Source: JAENVT01 sp043758005 (GTDB lineage Bacteria > Actinomycetota > Acidimicrobiia > Acidimicrobiales > Ilumatobacteraceae). From it: 7,880 bases of DNA. The DNA lies in the NCBI GenBank assembly GCA_043758005.1, contig JAYVOI010000318.1, positions 1 through 7,880 on the forward strand. The letters are read 5' to 3'. Under the pieces are notes generated by a model. The model worked only from the letters and a program-made list of their open reading frames with translations, made no database searches and was not told where the DNA came from. Each line of letters opens with the position of its first letter. Position 1 is the stretch's first letter. Positions 1 to 6,047 of the stretch are shown here, piece by piece. Made by a program: the position numbers and the translations under genes.

Positions 1-49
1 CGCCGGCGTAGACCCGTAGCTCCCAAGAACCCGGGCGGCGCTCACGCAT
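1..49 (-). CDS. Tyrosine-recombinase-type integrase, N-terminus only (runs off left edge)
   Basis: Only the first 16 codons are present; the rest lies beyond the left edge. The peptide reads MRERRPGSWELRVYAG. A Trp-Glu-Leu-Arg-Val-Tyr-x-Gly strand a few residues after the start is characteristic of the N-terminal arm-DNA-binding domain of actinobacterial phage-type tyrosine integrases, which often continue as a glycine/arginine-rich beta hairpin. The ATG at 49-47 is preceded by AGGGA only 3 nt away, so a slightly upstream GTG could be the real start. Context supports the call: about 120 bp upstream on the same strand is a tRNA-Gly 3' half, the usual target of such enzymes, and in many tRNA-inserted islands the integrase is read away from the tRNA 3' end exactly as here. 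The catalytic R-H-R-Y residues are not in the window, so the family rests on the N-terminus and context. Confidence 0.66.
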   Translation of the reverse strand, partial: MRERRPGSWELRVYAG

Positions 50-131
50 CGATCCCTGCACACCCACTCGATCCACAGGGGCCGGCCGATGATGAGCAAC
101 TCGATGGGCGTGATGGGCCGCCCGAACGAAC

Positions 132-157
132 TCAGCCCCAGCCGAGACCGGGGCTGA
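132..157 (-). terminator. Hairpin downstream of tRNA-Gly remnant (terminator-like)
   Basis: TCAGCCCC (132-139) is perfectly complementary to GGGGCTGA (150-157), giving an 8-bp GC-rich stem with a 10-nt loop. On the minus strand it begins 12 nt after the CCA end of the tRNA-like sequence, where a tRNA terminator would sit. No real T-run follows, so termination is inferred from position and stem strength. It also lies in the integrase leader and could act there. Confidence 0.45.
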
Positions 158-169
158 CCTGCGACTTCT

Positions 170-237
170 TGGAGCGGACGACGAGATTCGAACTCGCGAC
201 CCTCACCTTGGCAAAAGAGGTGACTCTGCTCGTCCGG
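170..237 (-). pseudogene. tRNA-Gly(GCC) 3'-half remnant, candidate integration (att) site
   Basis: Read on the minus strand, the 3' half is almost textbook. There is an anticodon GCC at 212-210, a T-arm with GTTCGAAT in its loop closed by GCGAG/CTCGT, a 3' acceptor strand CGTCCGC (180-174), discriminator T and encoded CCA (172-170). Actinobacterial tRNA-Gly(GCC) genes have this 3' half. The 5' half is wrong: the anticodon stem CACCT/AGGTG closes a 9-nt loop containing TTTT instead of a 7-nt loop. Only 8 nt separate that stem from a possible acceptor 5' strand CCGGACG (237-231, one mismatch), so there is no D-arm. It is very unlikely to be a functional tRNA. A 3' half of about 45 bp preserved beside an integrase is what a tyrosine integrase leaves at an element end. 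A directly decayed tRNA gene is the alternative. Confidence 0.68.
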
Positions 238-257
238 CGAGTGTGCCCGAGTGTGCT
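238..257. repeat. 10-bp tandem repeat next to the candidate att site
   Basis: CGAGTGTGCC (238-247) is followed directly by CGAGTGTGCT (248-257), 9 of 10 bases identical and one helical turn apart. The pair sits immediately outside the tRNA-like sequence. GTCCG also recurs at 232, 271, 283 and 292. Such short phased repeats beside an att core are typical of integrase arm sites or excisionase sites; this role is inferred from position only. Confidence 0.4.
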
Positions 258-310
258 GACGTGCGGTTCTGTCCGCCGGTTCGTCCGTCCAGTCCGTCTG
301 ATCCGGGCAG

Positions 311-330
311 TTGGTAGCGCGCGCTACCAA
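311..330. repeat. Perfect 20-bp palindrome
   Basis: TTGGTAGCGC (311-320) is followed without spacer by its exact reverse complement (321-330). It lies 30 bp past the stop codon of the minus-strand gene ending at 360. As RNA it could form an 8-bp stem with a 4-nt loop and act as a terminator, but no T-run follows on either strand. As DNA it could be an operator for a dimeric regulator. The left half with its flank resembles a tRNA D-arm (CAGTTGGTAGCGC), but no tRNA can be built around it. Confidence 0.6.
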
Positions 331-359
331 ACGCGATGTGCCGGCTGCGTGCCCAGTCG

Positions 360-1469
360 TCATCGCTCGGTCAGCCGTTGCGGCACAAGGTCCGGGTCCT
401 CGTCGACGGACGAGCTTGACCACGGCCGGAGGGGGGCGATGCTGCGCGGATCGAGCTCGGCGATCATCGAGGACGACTCGATGCGGGTCACGGTCGCCTG
501 GAGCCGCAGCTCTGTCCCGATGTAGTTCGCGGCGAACACCGTCTCAACCCACGAGGTCACGATCTCCTCGAACAGTTGCGATCCTCGACCATCGATCACC
601 GCGAGGCGAAGCGTGCCGTGACGAGCATGGAAGTCAACAGCATCGTCGATCGACCGTGGCGCGTAGCGTCCGCGCAGCACGAACCCGTCCCACAGGAAGT
701 GCGCGGACATCGTGATCGACGATCTCGGCAGCCGGACGACGAGCAATCGTTGGCTCGGTGAACTGGCGAGATCAGCGATCGCCGAGCGCGCCCGCGCCGT
801 CGACTGTGTCGGCATCCGTGCCGTGCGTACCAGCCACGGATCTGCCCAGACCCACAGCAAGCGACCGGCCTGTCCCGTCTTGGCACGGTGAACGGTCGCC
901 ATCACCTCGTACGCCCACTCGAACGGCGGACGCCCCCACGCGGTATTGGCGACAACAGCTGCACCGCCTCGTTCGAGCAGCGCCCGGTCCTGCACTGTCA
1001 CGACGTCGATCTCACCCTCGCCCGGACGCTCATCGGGCGGCAGCGAGCGGTAGCGCCACACCCCGAGCTGCGCGGCGATCGGTTCGCCAGCGGCGACGAG
1101 GGCGTGCCAGTCGGCTGACCGCAACCGTTCGGCCTCCACGTCGATCGCCAGCCCCTGAACCTCCGCCGGTAACCCACCAAACGACGGCCACGAACGGCGC
1201 AGGTTCGTGCGGGCACGCAGCAGGTCGACCTGCAGCCCGGTCGCCTCCTGCGCGAGCCACATGCCCAGGCGCTCGGCGAGAGTGCGGGTGACGTAGCCGC
1301 CGGCCACGAACGAGCGCCGCTGGCGCATCATCCGCTCGGCGCGCTCGTCGAGCCATTGCCGCACGCGAGCCTTGGCGTCGGGGACGACAACGCCGAGTTC
1401 CTCGAGCACACACGCGACGGTCGCGTCGATCTCGCGAAGTGTGTACAACGGATCGGCGTCGGCTATCAC
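360..1469 (-). CDS. Uncharacterised protein, 369 aa
   Basis: I do not recognise a family. The start is a GTG at 1469: GGAGGGG lies 7 nt upstream, a near-ideal ribosome-binding site, whereas the ATG at 1476 would have no spacing and is in another frame. The longer same-frame extension to 1619 overlaps the upstream gene and has poor composition. Residues 1-90 look like amphipathic helices with many charged residues (for example LDERAERMMRQRRSF at 40-54). Residues 90-220 are mixed, with Trp-rich stretches (RLLWVWADPWLV near 203-214). Residues 240-330 look like alternating strands and helices ending in TELRLQATVTRI (319-330). The tail (345-369) is Ser/Asp/Pro-rich and probably disordered. There is no signal peptide, membrane segment, metal-binding cluster or nucleotide-binding loop that I can see. 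It lies 55 nt downstream of another unrecognised gene on the same strand, so the two are probably one operon, close to an integrase and att-like site. This suggests mobile-element cargo of unknown job. Confidence 0.72.
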   Translation of the reverse strand: MIADADPLYTLREIDATVACVLEELGVVVPDAKARVRQWLDERAERMMRQRRSFVAGGYVTRTLAERLGMWLAQEATGLQVDLLRARTNLRRSWPSFGGLPAEVQGLAIDVEAERLRSADWHALVAAGEPIAAQLGVWRYRSLPPDERPGEGEIDVVTVQDRALLERGGAAVVANTAWGRPPFEWAYEVMATVHRAKTGQAGRLLWVWADPWLVRTARMPTQSTARARSAIADLASSPSQRLLVVRLPRSSITMSAHFLWDGFVLRGRYAPRSIDDAVDFHARHGTLRLAVIDGRGSQLFEEIVTSWVETVFAANYIGTELRLQATVTRIESSSMIAELDPRSIAPLRPWSSSSVDEDPDLVPQRLTER

Positions 1470-1476
1470 GACGCAT

Positions 1477-1483
1477 CCCCTCC
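1477..1483 (-). promoter_or_regulatory. Strong Shine-Dalgarno site fixing the GTG start at 1469
   Basis: The minus strand reads GGAGGGG, then 7 nt, then GTG. This decides the start of the 369-aa protein against an in-frame upstream extension and an out-of-frame ATG at 1476. Confidence 0.7.
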
Positions 1484-1524
1484 GGACCGGCAGCGAGTCG
1501 ATCGCTGGGACCGACGCCGCGGGA

Positions 1525-2433
1525 TCATCGTACCACCCGTAGCCGCGATGGTTCGAGGACGTCAGGCGGCAGGCCGGTGATCTCGATGCACAGACGATAG
1601 AGATGCTCGCCGTGCGCATCGGGTCCGGCGATCGTCGCGCCCATCACCTGGCGAGCCAGCGTCACACGACGCGCTGACATCGCGGCTCGCGCGATCGCGG
1701 CGATCGGCATCCAGTGCTCGCACCCGAGCCGTATCGCGACCCGGACGAACCCGTCGAAACGACGGGCCCCGATCATCGCGGAGGCGATCTGCACAACCGC
1801 CTCATCGGCCCAATAGCGCAGGCGAACCCGCCGCAGTTCCACCTCCAAATCGAGAAGAAGATGCTCGGCCAGCTCCAGCTCGTCGGGACCGAACGTGACG
1901 TACGGCGCCGTCTCACCCTGGTAGAGGATGGCGTAGTCATCCCACACGGCGAGCTCGCACACATCGCGCACGAACAGCTCCGCGGTGATGCCCGACGCAC
2001 GCGAGTCCAGCCGGCCAGAGCCGGCGAACACCTCGCCGAGCGTGGACGCCATCGCACCGTCGCTGTCGCGCAGTCCTCCCACGAACGCCTCGATGCCCGC
2101 GGCGAGCGCGCCCCGGCGAGCGGCCAACCGCACGGCCACATCGGCGTGGCGCCGCTCGACGTCGCTCGTCCAGCGCTCGAGCGCCATCGCCCGCCGGAAG
2201 GAGCCGCCCGGACTGTTCAGGATTTCCGACACTTCGTCCGCGAACGGCGTCGGGTCGACCGGGAAGTCGGGCCACCGGCCGCGCAACGGCTGCGCTCGCC
2301 ACCGAGAACGCGGCGTGTTGCGCATCGCCGGGGAGAGCGGACCGCTCAGGGACTGCGTCACCACCTTCGACCGGGCCCGATCGCGCACCTTCGGATCACC
2401 GATCGAGTCACCAACCAACTCAGCGGCCGTCAC
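1525..2433 (-). CDS. Uncharacterised helical protein, 302 aa (probably the 3' part of a frameshifted gene)
   Basis: No family is recognised. As an independent ORF it begins at GTG 2433, overlapping the preceding stop codon (GTGA). The same reading frame, however, extends upstream as a very protein-like stretch (LGGGEDEERLSHLWDVEERL and onward) until a stop at 2532-2530, so the GTG is probably internal. Residues 1-60 are basic and proline/arginine-rich. From about residue 60 the chain is mostly helical, with an acidic segment near 165-180 (GPDELELAEHLLLDLEVEL). The C-terminal 100 residues show alternating short helices (ADEAVVQIASAMIGARRFDG, then RVAIRLGCEHWMPIAAIARA) that could be a degenerate HEAT- or TPR-like array; this is a visual impression, not a match. 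No catalytic motif was found. It sits 55 nt upstream of the 369-aa gene and is presumably cotranscribed with it. Confidence 0.62.
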   Translation of the reverse strand: MTAAELVGDSIGDPKVRDRARSKVVTQSLSGPLSPAMRNTPRSRWRAQPLRGRWPDFPVDPTPFADEVSEILNSPGGSFRRAMALERWTSDVERRHADVAVRLAARRGALAAGIEAFVGGLRDSDGAMASTLGEVFAGSGRLDSRASGITAELFVRDVCELAVWDDYAILYQGETAPYVTFGPDELELAEHLLLDLEVELRRVRLRYWADEAVVQIASAMIGARRFDGFVRVAIRLGCEHWMPIAAIARAAMSARRVTLARQVMGATIAGPDAHGEHLYRLCIEITGLPPDVLEPSRLRVVR

Positions 2434-2654
2434 GCCTGCTGCCGCGAGACGCTCCTCGACGTCCCACAGATGCGAAAGGCGCTCCTCGTCCTCACCGCCG
2501 CCCAGCGTCGGGCGATAGCCAGATGCTGCTCAAGCGCTCGCCAATCAGCGTCGTGATCGATGACGCACACGACGGCGAACCATCGATCCCAGTACGACCA
2601 CGCGTGGCCATCGCGCTCCACCCACAGTTCCGGGCCGTAGATCGCCACGTCCAT
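2430..2654 (-). pseudogene. 5' part of the same uncharacterised gene, separated by an apparent -1 frameshift
   Basis: From ATG 2654 the frame reads MDVAIYGPELWVERDG and continues through a hydrophobic strand with Trp residues and a clear helix (DWRALEQHLAIARR). After that helix the frame turns into Arg/Ser-rich sequence and stops at 2430. The -1 frame becomes protein-like at the same place and leads into the 302-aa ORF, so one base appears to be missing between about 2529 and 2495, near a CCGCCGCCC run. Rejoined, the product would be about 375 aa. The open frame also extends upstream to a GTG at 3044 (204 aa in total), but residues before the ATG look non-coding and neither start has a convincing ribosome-binding site. 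Real decay, a sequence error and programmed frameshifting are all possible; the stretch could also be a separate small gene coupled through the GTGA overlap. Confidence 0.5.
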
Positions 2655-3176
2655 GGTAACCCGTGCGACATCGCTCCGGTGCTGTTGCTCCGACGAGGCC
2701 GAAACCGTGGAGTCGAGACCGAGTCGGAGGGGCGTCTCATACTCGAACTCCACACACCGAGAGCGACTGGATCTCGCTTCCCGCAGCCGCTTGACCGGTG
2801 CCGAAGTGGCTTCCCCTACCTTGACGAGGCCCCCGTCTGGGCCGCGTGGTGTCTCGCCGTGGTGCGCCGCTTCGCTCGCCACCTCCCGGTTCACGGCCCG
2901 GCTAACGAGGTATCCCCGATGACCTGCTCGCGGGTCCGGCTCACGCGCCCGACCGTCGTCGGCCTCCAGCTCCGCAGTGGCGTCGGACGGCCGACGCCTG
3001 GGCGCCCGAGGTCCAGGACTATGCCACTCCTTCACCGTCGCCACGATGGTCCGTTGGCATCGCAGCGGCGGGTACGGTTCTCGCTGTGCACCGCGCTGAC
3101 GATCTCGTGTGCTATGCGGGCAGCCTCACACTCATCGAATCGGTGGATCGAGGGTGGGAGTGACGGTCGTGGACTC
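2655..3176. other. Divergent region without a convincing gene
   Basis: This stretch lies between the minus-strand cluster and the plus-strand membrane protein. Both strands have long open frames here, as expected at this GC content, but their translations are Arg/Ser/Pro-rich with no domain pattern. A minus-strand frame open to GTG 3044 would add 130 residues to the upstream gene; I consider this unlikely but not excluded. Promoters for the two divergent units should lie here, but I found no clear -35/-10 pair. Confidence 0.4.
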
Positions 3177-4004
3177 GTGGCAGGTGTGAGCGTCGCCTTG
3201 GCTGCGGCCGTCGTTGCCGCGGTGATCTATGGCGCCGCGGCAGTGTTGCAGGCGGTCGGCGCCCAACGAGCGAGCAGCAGCGTTGAGGGTCGGGCGACAT
3301 TCCGGCAAGTCGCCCGGCAGGGACCCTACCTTGCCGGCCTGGGTTGTGATCTTGTGGCCTGGGTCCTGACCGTGATGGCGCTGCGACGGCTGCCCCTATT
3401 CGCGGTGCAGACGATCGTGGCGGGCAGCCTCGCGGTGACGGTCGTGCTCGCCCATGTCGTATTGCGAACGCCGTTGCGGCGGACCGACCAGGCCGCTATC
3501 GCTGCGACGGTTGTAGGGCTGGTCTTGATCGGTGCGGCCGCGTCGGGTCAAACCTCCATCGCACCGTCCGCCGTTGTGGGGGTTCTCGCGCTGGCCGGCG
3601 CACCTATGCTTGCCATCGTCGGCCTTGCGGCACGAGGGTTACCGTCGGTGGTGGCGGCCAGCGTCGCCGGTATGGCGTTCGCTGGCAGCCTGTTCTCGGC
3701 CCGGGCGACACACCTCAGCGACGGGATCGTCAGTCTGGTCACCGAACCATCGGCTTGGGCGGTGCTCGGCTACGGAACGATTGGTCTGGTGTCGTACGCC
3801 CGTGCGCTCGAAGCCGGTCATGTCGGTTCGGCCACGGCAGCGATGTGGGCGACCGAGATCGTCGTGGCGTCTGTCTTGGGCTGGCTCGTCCTCAACGACG
3901 GTGTGCGCGAAGGCTGGCACCTCGTCGCGGGTACTGGCCTGCTTCTCGCGGTGGCATCGACGGTCACGCTTGCACGATCACCGGCGCACGCCATCAGACT
4001 GTGA
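3177..4004 (+). CDS. DMT/EamA-type integral membrane protein, 275 aa
   Basis: A multi-spanning inner-membrane protein with about nine hydrophobic segments, near residues 2-27, 53-69, 73-97, 105-123, 130-152, 155-175, 192-212, 217-239 and 247-266. Size, short loops and the rhythm of Gly/Ala-rich helices resemble the drug/metabolite transporter superfamily and the related NIPA-like proteins that are common in actinobacteria. Helix-end residues such as YGAAAVLQAVGAQR (18-31) and EIVVASVLGWLVLNDGV (227-243) fit that group; the latter resembles the conserved last-helix region in which a transporter half ends with E-x-hydrophobic-GW. Substrate cannot be inferred. The frame is open far upstream to 2523, but the region before about 3114 is antisense to another unit and not protein-like. 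GTG 3177 was chosen because hydrophobic sequence begins there. GTG 3186 and ATG 3114 are alternatives, and none has a strong ribosome-binding site. It is a single-gene unit divergent from the minus-strand cluster. Confidence 0.75.
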   Translation: MAGVSVALAAAVVAAVIYGAAAVLQAVGAQRASSSVEGRATFRQVARQGPYLAGLGCDLVAWVLTVMALRRLPLFAVQTIVAGSLAVTVVLAHVVLRTPLRRTDQAAIAATVVGLVLIGAAASGQTSIAPSAVVGVLALAGAPMLAIVGLAARGLPSVVAASVAGMAFAGSLFSARATHLSDGIVSLVTEPSAWAVLGYGTIGLVSYARALEAGHVGSATAAMWATEIVVASVLGWLVLNDGVREGWHLVAGTGLLLAVASTVTLARSPAHAIRL

Positions 4005-4369
4005 GTTTCATCGTTCCGACACCAGCACGCGGCGGCCATCAGCCTCAAGCTCAGTGCCAGCGTGGCGTCTTGCAGCCGTCACCAACGCGACGCACGAAGG
4101 GATGCCGGGGCTCGTGGGAGGCCGAGTACCTCGTGTTGTTGGCCGGATCGGACGCGGCCGCCTGAATTCCGGGAAGGAACACACCCGCAGTCGATGCCCC
4201 TCCGACGTTTTCGTGTGTATGACCAACTTACCCATGAAGCTATGGAGGAGGTCGCAGTTGTTCGATCCTCTACGTCAGGCACCAAGGCCATCGCTCGGGC
4301 TCGGGTTCGCGGCTGCCCGGCACGTTCCGCGACCGAGGGTTGGTGGATCAGCGGTTGTGAGACGAGGTG
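4005..4369. other. Intergenic stretch, no supported gene
   Basis: This lies between two convergent genes, the membrane protein and the SPFH gene. Open frames exist on both strands, including a 75-codon minus-strand frame starting MGKLVIHTKTSEGHRL at 4235, but none has a ribosome-binding site or a recognisable composition. I found no strong intrinsic terminator for either convergent gene. Confidence 0.45.
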
Positions 4370-5512
4370 CTACGGGGCCCTCGGGGCTGTAGCCGCAGTT
4401 GCGGCGGTTCCGCGGCCGTCCACGATGACCGAGGTGGGCGAGGCGGTTCCGCGGCCGTCCACGATGACCGAGGTGGGCGAGGCGGTCTCGCTGCCGGCGC
4501 ACACGTTTACCACCTGGGCTTTGGTCTGGGCGATGGCGGTTGCACAGGCTTTGGTCTTTTCGAGGTCGACGAGGGCTGGGGTGAGCGATGCGGCGATCTT
4601 GGCGTTGGCGTCGGCCTGTGCCTGGGCGGCGATGGTGACCGCTGCTGCGTCGGCTTCGGCTTTGGTGACCGCCGCCGTTTTGTCGAGCGTGGCCACCTGC
4701 TTGCGGGTCTCGGCTTCGGTGGTCTGTTTGTTCTGGTCCTCGAGGGCCTTGGCCGCCTCGTTGCGGCTCTGGAGGATGGCGTTGATGGCGGCGAGCTGCT
4801 GGGTGTCGGGCGCAACGTCGCGTACGTTCACCGAATCGACGACGACGCCGCGTGCGGCGAGCCGGGGCTTGAGCTGGTCCGTGATCTTGGTCGCGAGCTC
4901 GGCACGTTTGGTGCTGTAGCCCTCTTCCGCGGTGTAGAGGCCGAACACGTTGCGTACGACCTCGCGTGCGTCGGGGCGCACGAAACGGTCTTTCACGAGT
5001 TGCAGGGTTCCTGCCTGCTTGAACAGTTCGGCTGCCTGGTCCTGCATGAGCGCGAAGCGTACGGTGATGTCGACCGCCATCGATCCTCCACCCGATGCGA
5101 TGACGGTGACGCTGTCGTCCTTCGTCATGTCGCCCTCGTCCGGAGCGCGAAGCATCGACAGTTCCTGTGTACGGGTCGAGAACTCGGTGACAGTTGTCCA
5201 GGGTGCTGTGATATGCAGGCCGGCGTTCAGTGGTGTACCGACCTTGCCGAAGGTGGTGGGCATGCCGACGGTGTTGGCCGGTACCACCCGAACGAACGAC
5301 GAAAGGAACACGAAACCTCCGACCACGCCGACGGCGAGCGCGCCGAGGAGTCCGACTCGGCCGACTACTGCGCTGCCCATGGTGATCTGTCGGCCCTGAC
5401 CCACGTCGATGATCGTGGACTTTGACCTCCCTGAGCGGCGTGCCGCTCGGGTGACAATGACGAGAATGGCGGCAACGATCAGCAGAACGAGGCCGAACAC
5501 GAGATTGGCCAT
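4370..5512 (-). CDS. SPFH/band-7 (prohibitin-like) membrane protein, 380 aa
   Basis: The start ATG 5512 is fixed by AAGGAG 8 nt upstream; the longer open frame to 5791 is Pro/Arg-rich noise. There are two N-terminal membrane segments (residues 3-20 and 53-72), then the SPFH domain from about 73 (FVRVVPANTVGMPTTFGKVG, 73-92) to about 235 (SVNVRDVAP). A long Ala/Lys/Glu/Gln-rich coiled coil follows (about 240-320). This is the architecture of prohibitin and HflK/C-like proteins, which form large membrane rings, organise microdomains and modulate proteases such as FtsH. Two Cys residues (323, 338) lie in the tail. Residues 343-355 are duplicated exactly at 356-368, followed by a short Ala/Thr tail. 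The remnant of an HtpX-like protease lies directly upstream on the same strand, consistent with a former membrane quality-control pair. The family call is firm, while the precise partner is unknown. Confidence 0.9.
   Translation of the reverse strand: MANLVFGLVLLIVAAILVIVTRAARRSGRSKSTIIDVGQGRQITMGSAVVGRVGLLGALAVGVVGGFVFLSSFVRVVPANTVGMPTTFGKVGTPLNAGLHITAPWTTVTEFSTRTQELSMLRAPDEGDMTKDDSVTVIASGGGSMAVDITVRFALMQDQAAELFKQAGTLQLVKDRFVRPDAREVVRNVFGLYTAEEGYSTKRAELATKITDQLKPRLAARGVVVDSVNVRDVAPDTQQLAAINAILQSRNEAAKALEDQNKQTTEAETRKQVATLDKTAAVTKAEADAAAVTIAAQAQADANAKIAASLTPALVDLEKTKACATAIAQTKAQVVNVCAGSETASPTSVIVDGRGTASPTSVIVDGRGTAATAATAPRAP
4404..4481. repeat. Perfect 39-bp tandem duplication inside the SPFH gene
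   Basis: The unit 4404-4442 is repeated exactly at 4443-4481; only the first few bases of a third copy match before divergence at 4487. Thirty-nine bases are 13 codons, so the frame is kept and the protein gains a second copy of a 13-residue segment reading TASPTSVIVDGRG. Perfect identity suggests recent replication slippage. Confidence 0.95.
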
Positions 5513-5520
5513 GACGGGTG

Positions 5521-5540
5521 CTCCTTGCGGCAAGTGCCGC
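5521..5540 (-). promoter_or_regulatory. Ribosome-binding site of the SPFH gene with an adjoining hairpin
   Basis: On the minus strand GCGGC-ACTT-GCCGC (5540-5527), a 5-bp stem with a 4-nt loop, is followed immediately by the Shine-Dalgarno AAGGAG (5526-5521), then 8 nt to the ATG. A hairpin abutting the ribosome-binding site may tune initiation or protect the mRNA 5' end; a regulatory role is inferred, not shown. Confidence 0.5.
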
Positions 5541-5787
5541 TGGTTGAATGGATCCTCAGTTGGCCGGTGTGAACGGGGCGTGGGCGTCGGGTGATCGCCG
5601 GGCAATCGGCACCGAGTGGGTTGGTTCGGGGTTGTTGATGGCGCCGTGTGACGAGCCGTGGTCCACGCGGGTGGTGAGGCTCGGTTCTGGCGGTCGGGTC
5701 GGGCGTGGCTGGGTCTCTGCGTCGCTGCATCGTGGTGTCCGGATGGCCTGAGTAGAGGTTCTTCCAGCAAGTAGTCGTTCTCGCAGC

Positions 5788-6047
5788 TCACGAGACCGTC
5801 ACCGGGCTGGTCTCCCGTAGGCGTTCGACGCGTTCATCGGTGGGTGGGTCATGAAGAGGCGGGCGAAGCGGACCTTGTGGCCGGTGAGCGGGTTGACGGT
5901 GTACGCCGCTGTCTGGGTGGGGTTGACGTTCAGCGGCACGTTCATCGCGTGTCGCTCGATCTTGTTCAGTGGCCCGCGCTAGGGCCTGGCCTTCGCCGGC
6001 ATGGCCGCGCCGACCCGGTCCGCTTCGAACTCGCGTGACTGTTCACG
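5788..6047 (-). pseudogene. htpX: C-terminal remnant of an HtpX-like M48 zinc metalloprotease
   Basis: M48 proteases of this type are membrane proteins that degrade misfolded membrane proteins. Here only the C-terminal part is left. It begins around REQSREFEADRVGAAM (6047 on), which contains the SREFxADxxGA motif whose Glu is the third zinc ligand. It continues with LNKIERHAMNVPLNVNPTQT (from 5969), then VNPLTG and LFMTHPP, the usual end of the family. Between the first two parts the frame contains a TAG (5981-5979). Reading the neighbouring frame there gives GEGQALARA, exactly what the family has, so one base seems lost and one gained within about 30 bp. A further shift after MTHPP (about 5838) leads to TDERVERLRE, the expected tail, ending at TGA 5790-5788. 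The HExxH active site and membrane helices are absent, so this is a broken fragment. It lies 275 bp upstream of the SPFH gene. Confidence 0.72.

Noticed and set aside
300..360. Possible plus-strand tRNA around a D-arm-like CAGTTGGTAGCGC
   Set aside because: No matching acceptor stem, anticodon arm or GTTCRA T-loop follows; the match comes from the palindrome.
1714..2556. 280-codon plus-strand open frame opposite the unknown minus-strand genes
   Set aside because: His/Arg/Pro-rich composition typical of antisense frames, no ribosome-binding site, and overlap with the better minus-strand frame.
2523..3176. Upstream extension of the membrane protein to 493 aa
   Set aside because: The first 200 residues are Arg/Pro-rich, antisense to another unit and unlike any transporter N-terminus; hydrophobic sequence begins only at 3177.
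4404..4486. CRISPR-like repeat
   Set aside because: The two copies are directly adjacent with no spacer, in frame within a coding gene; this is a tandem duplication.
4367..5425. 352-codon plus-strand open frame opposite the SPFH gene
   Set aside because: It is antisense to a clear SPFH domain, its translation is Gly/Val/Arg-rich without domain character, and it arises from the high GC content.
5513..5791. N-terminal extension of the SPFH protein by 93 residues
   Set aside because: The sequence is Pro/Thr/Arg-rich, and the ATG at 5512 has a clear Shine-Dalgarno site directly before a membrane segment.
5792..5814. GAGACC-N11-GGTCTC inverted repeat as a terminator for the protease remnant
   Set aside because: It overlaps the last codons of the remnant, has an 11-nt loop, a 6-bp stem and no T-run; too weak to call.
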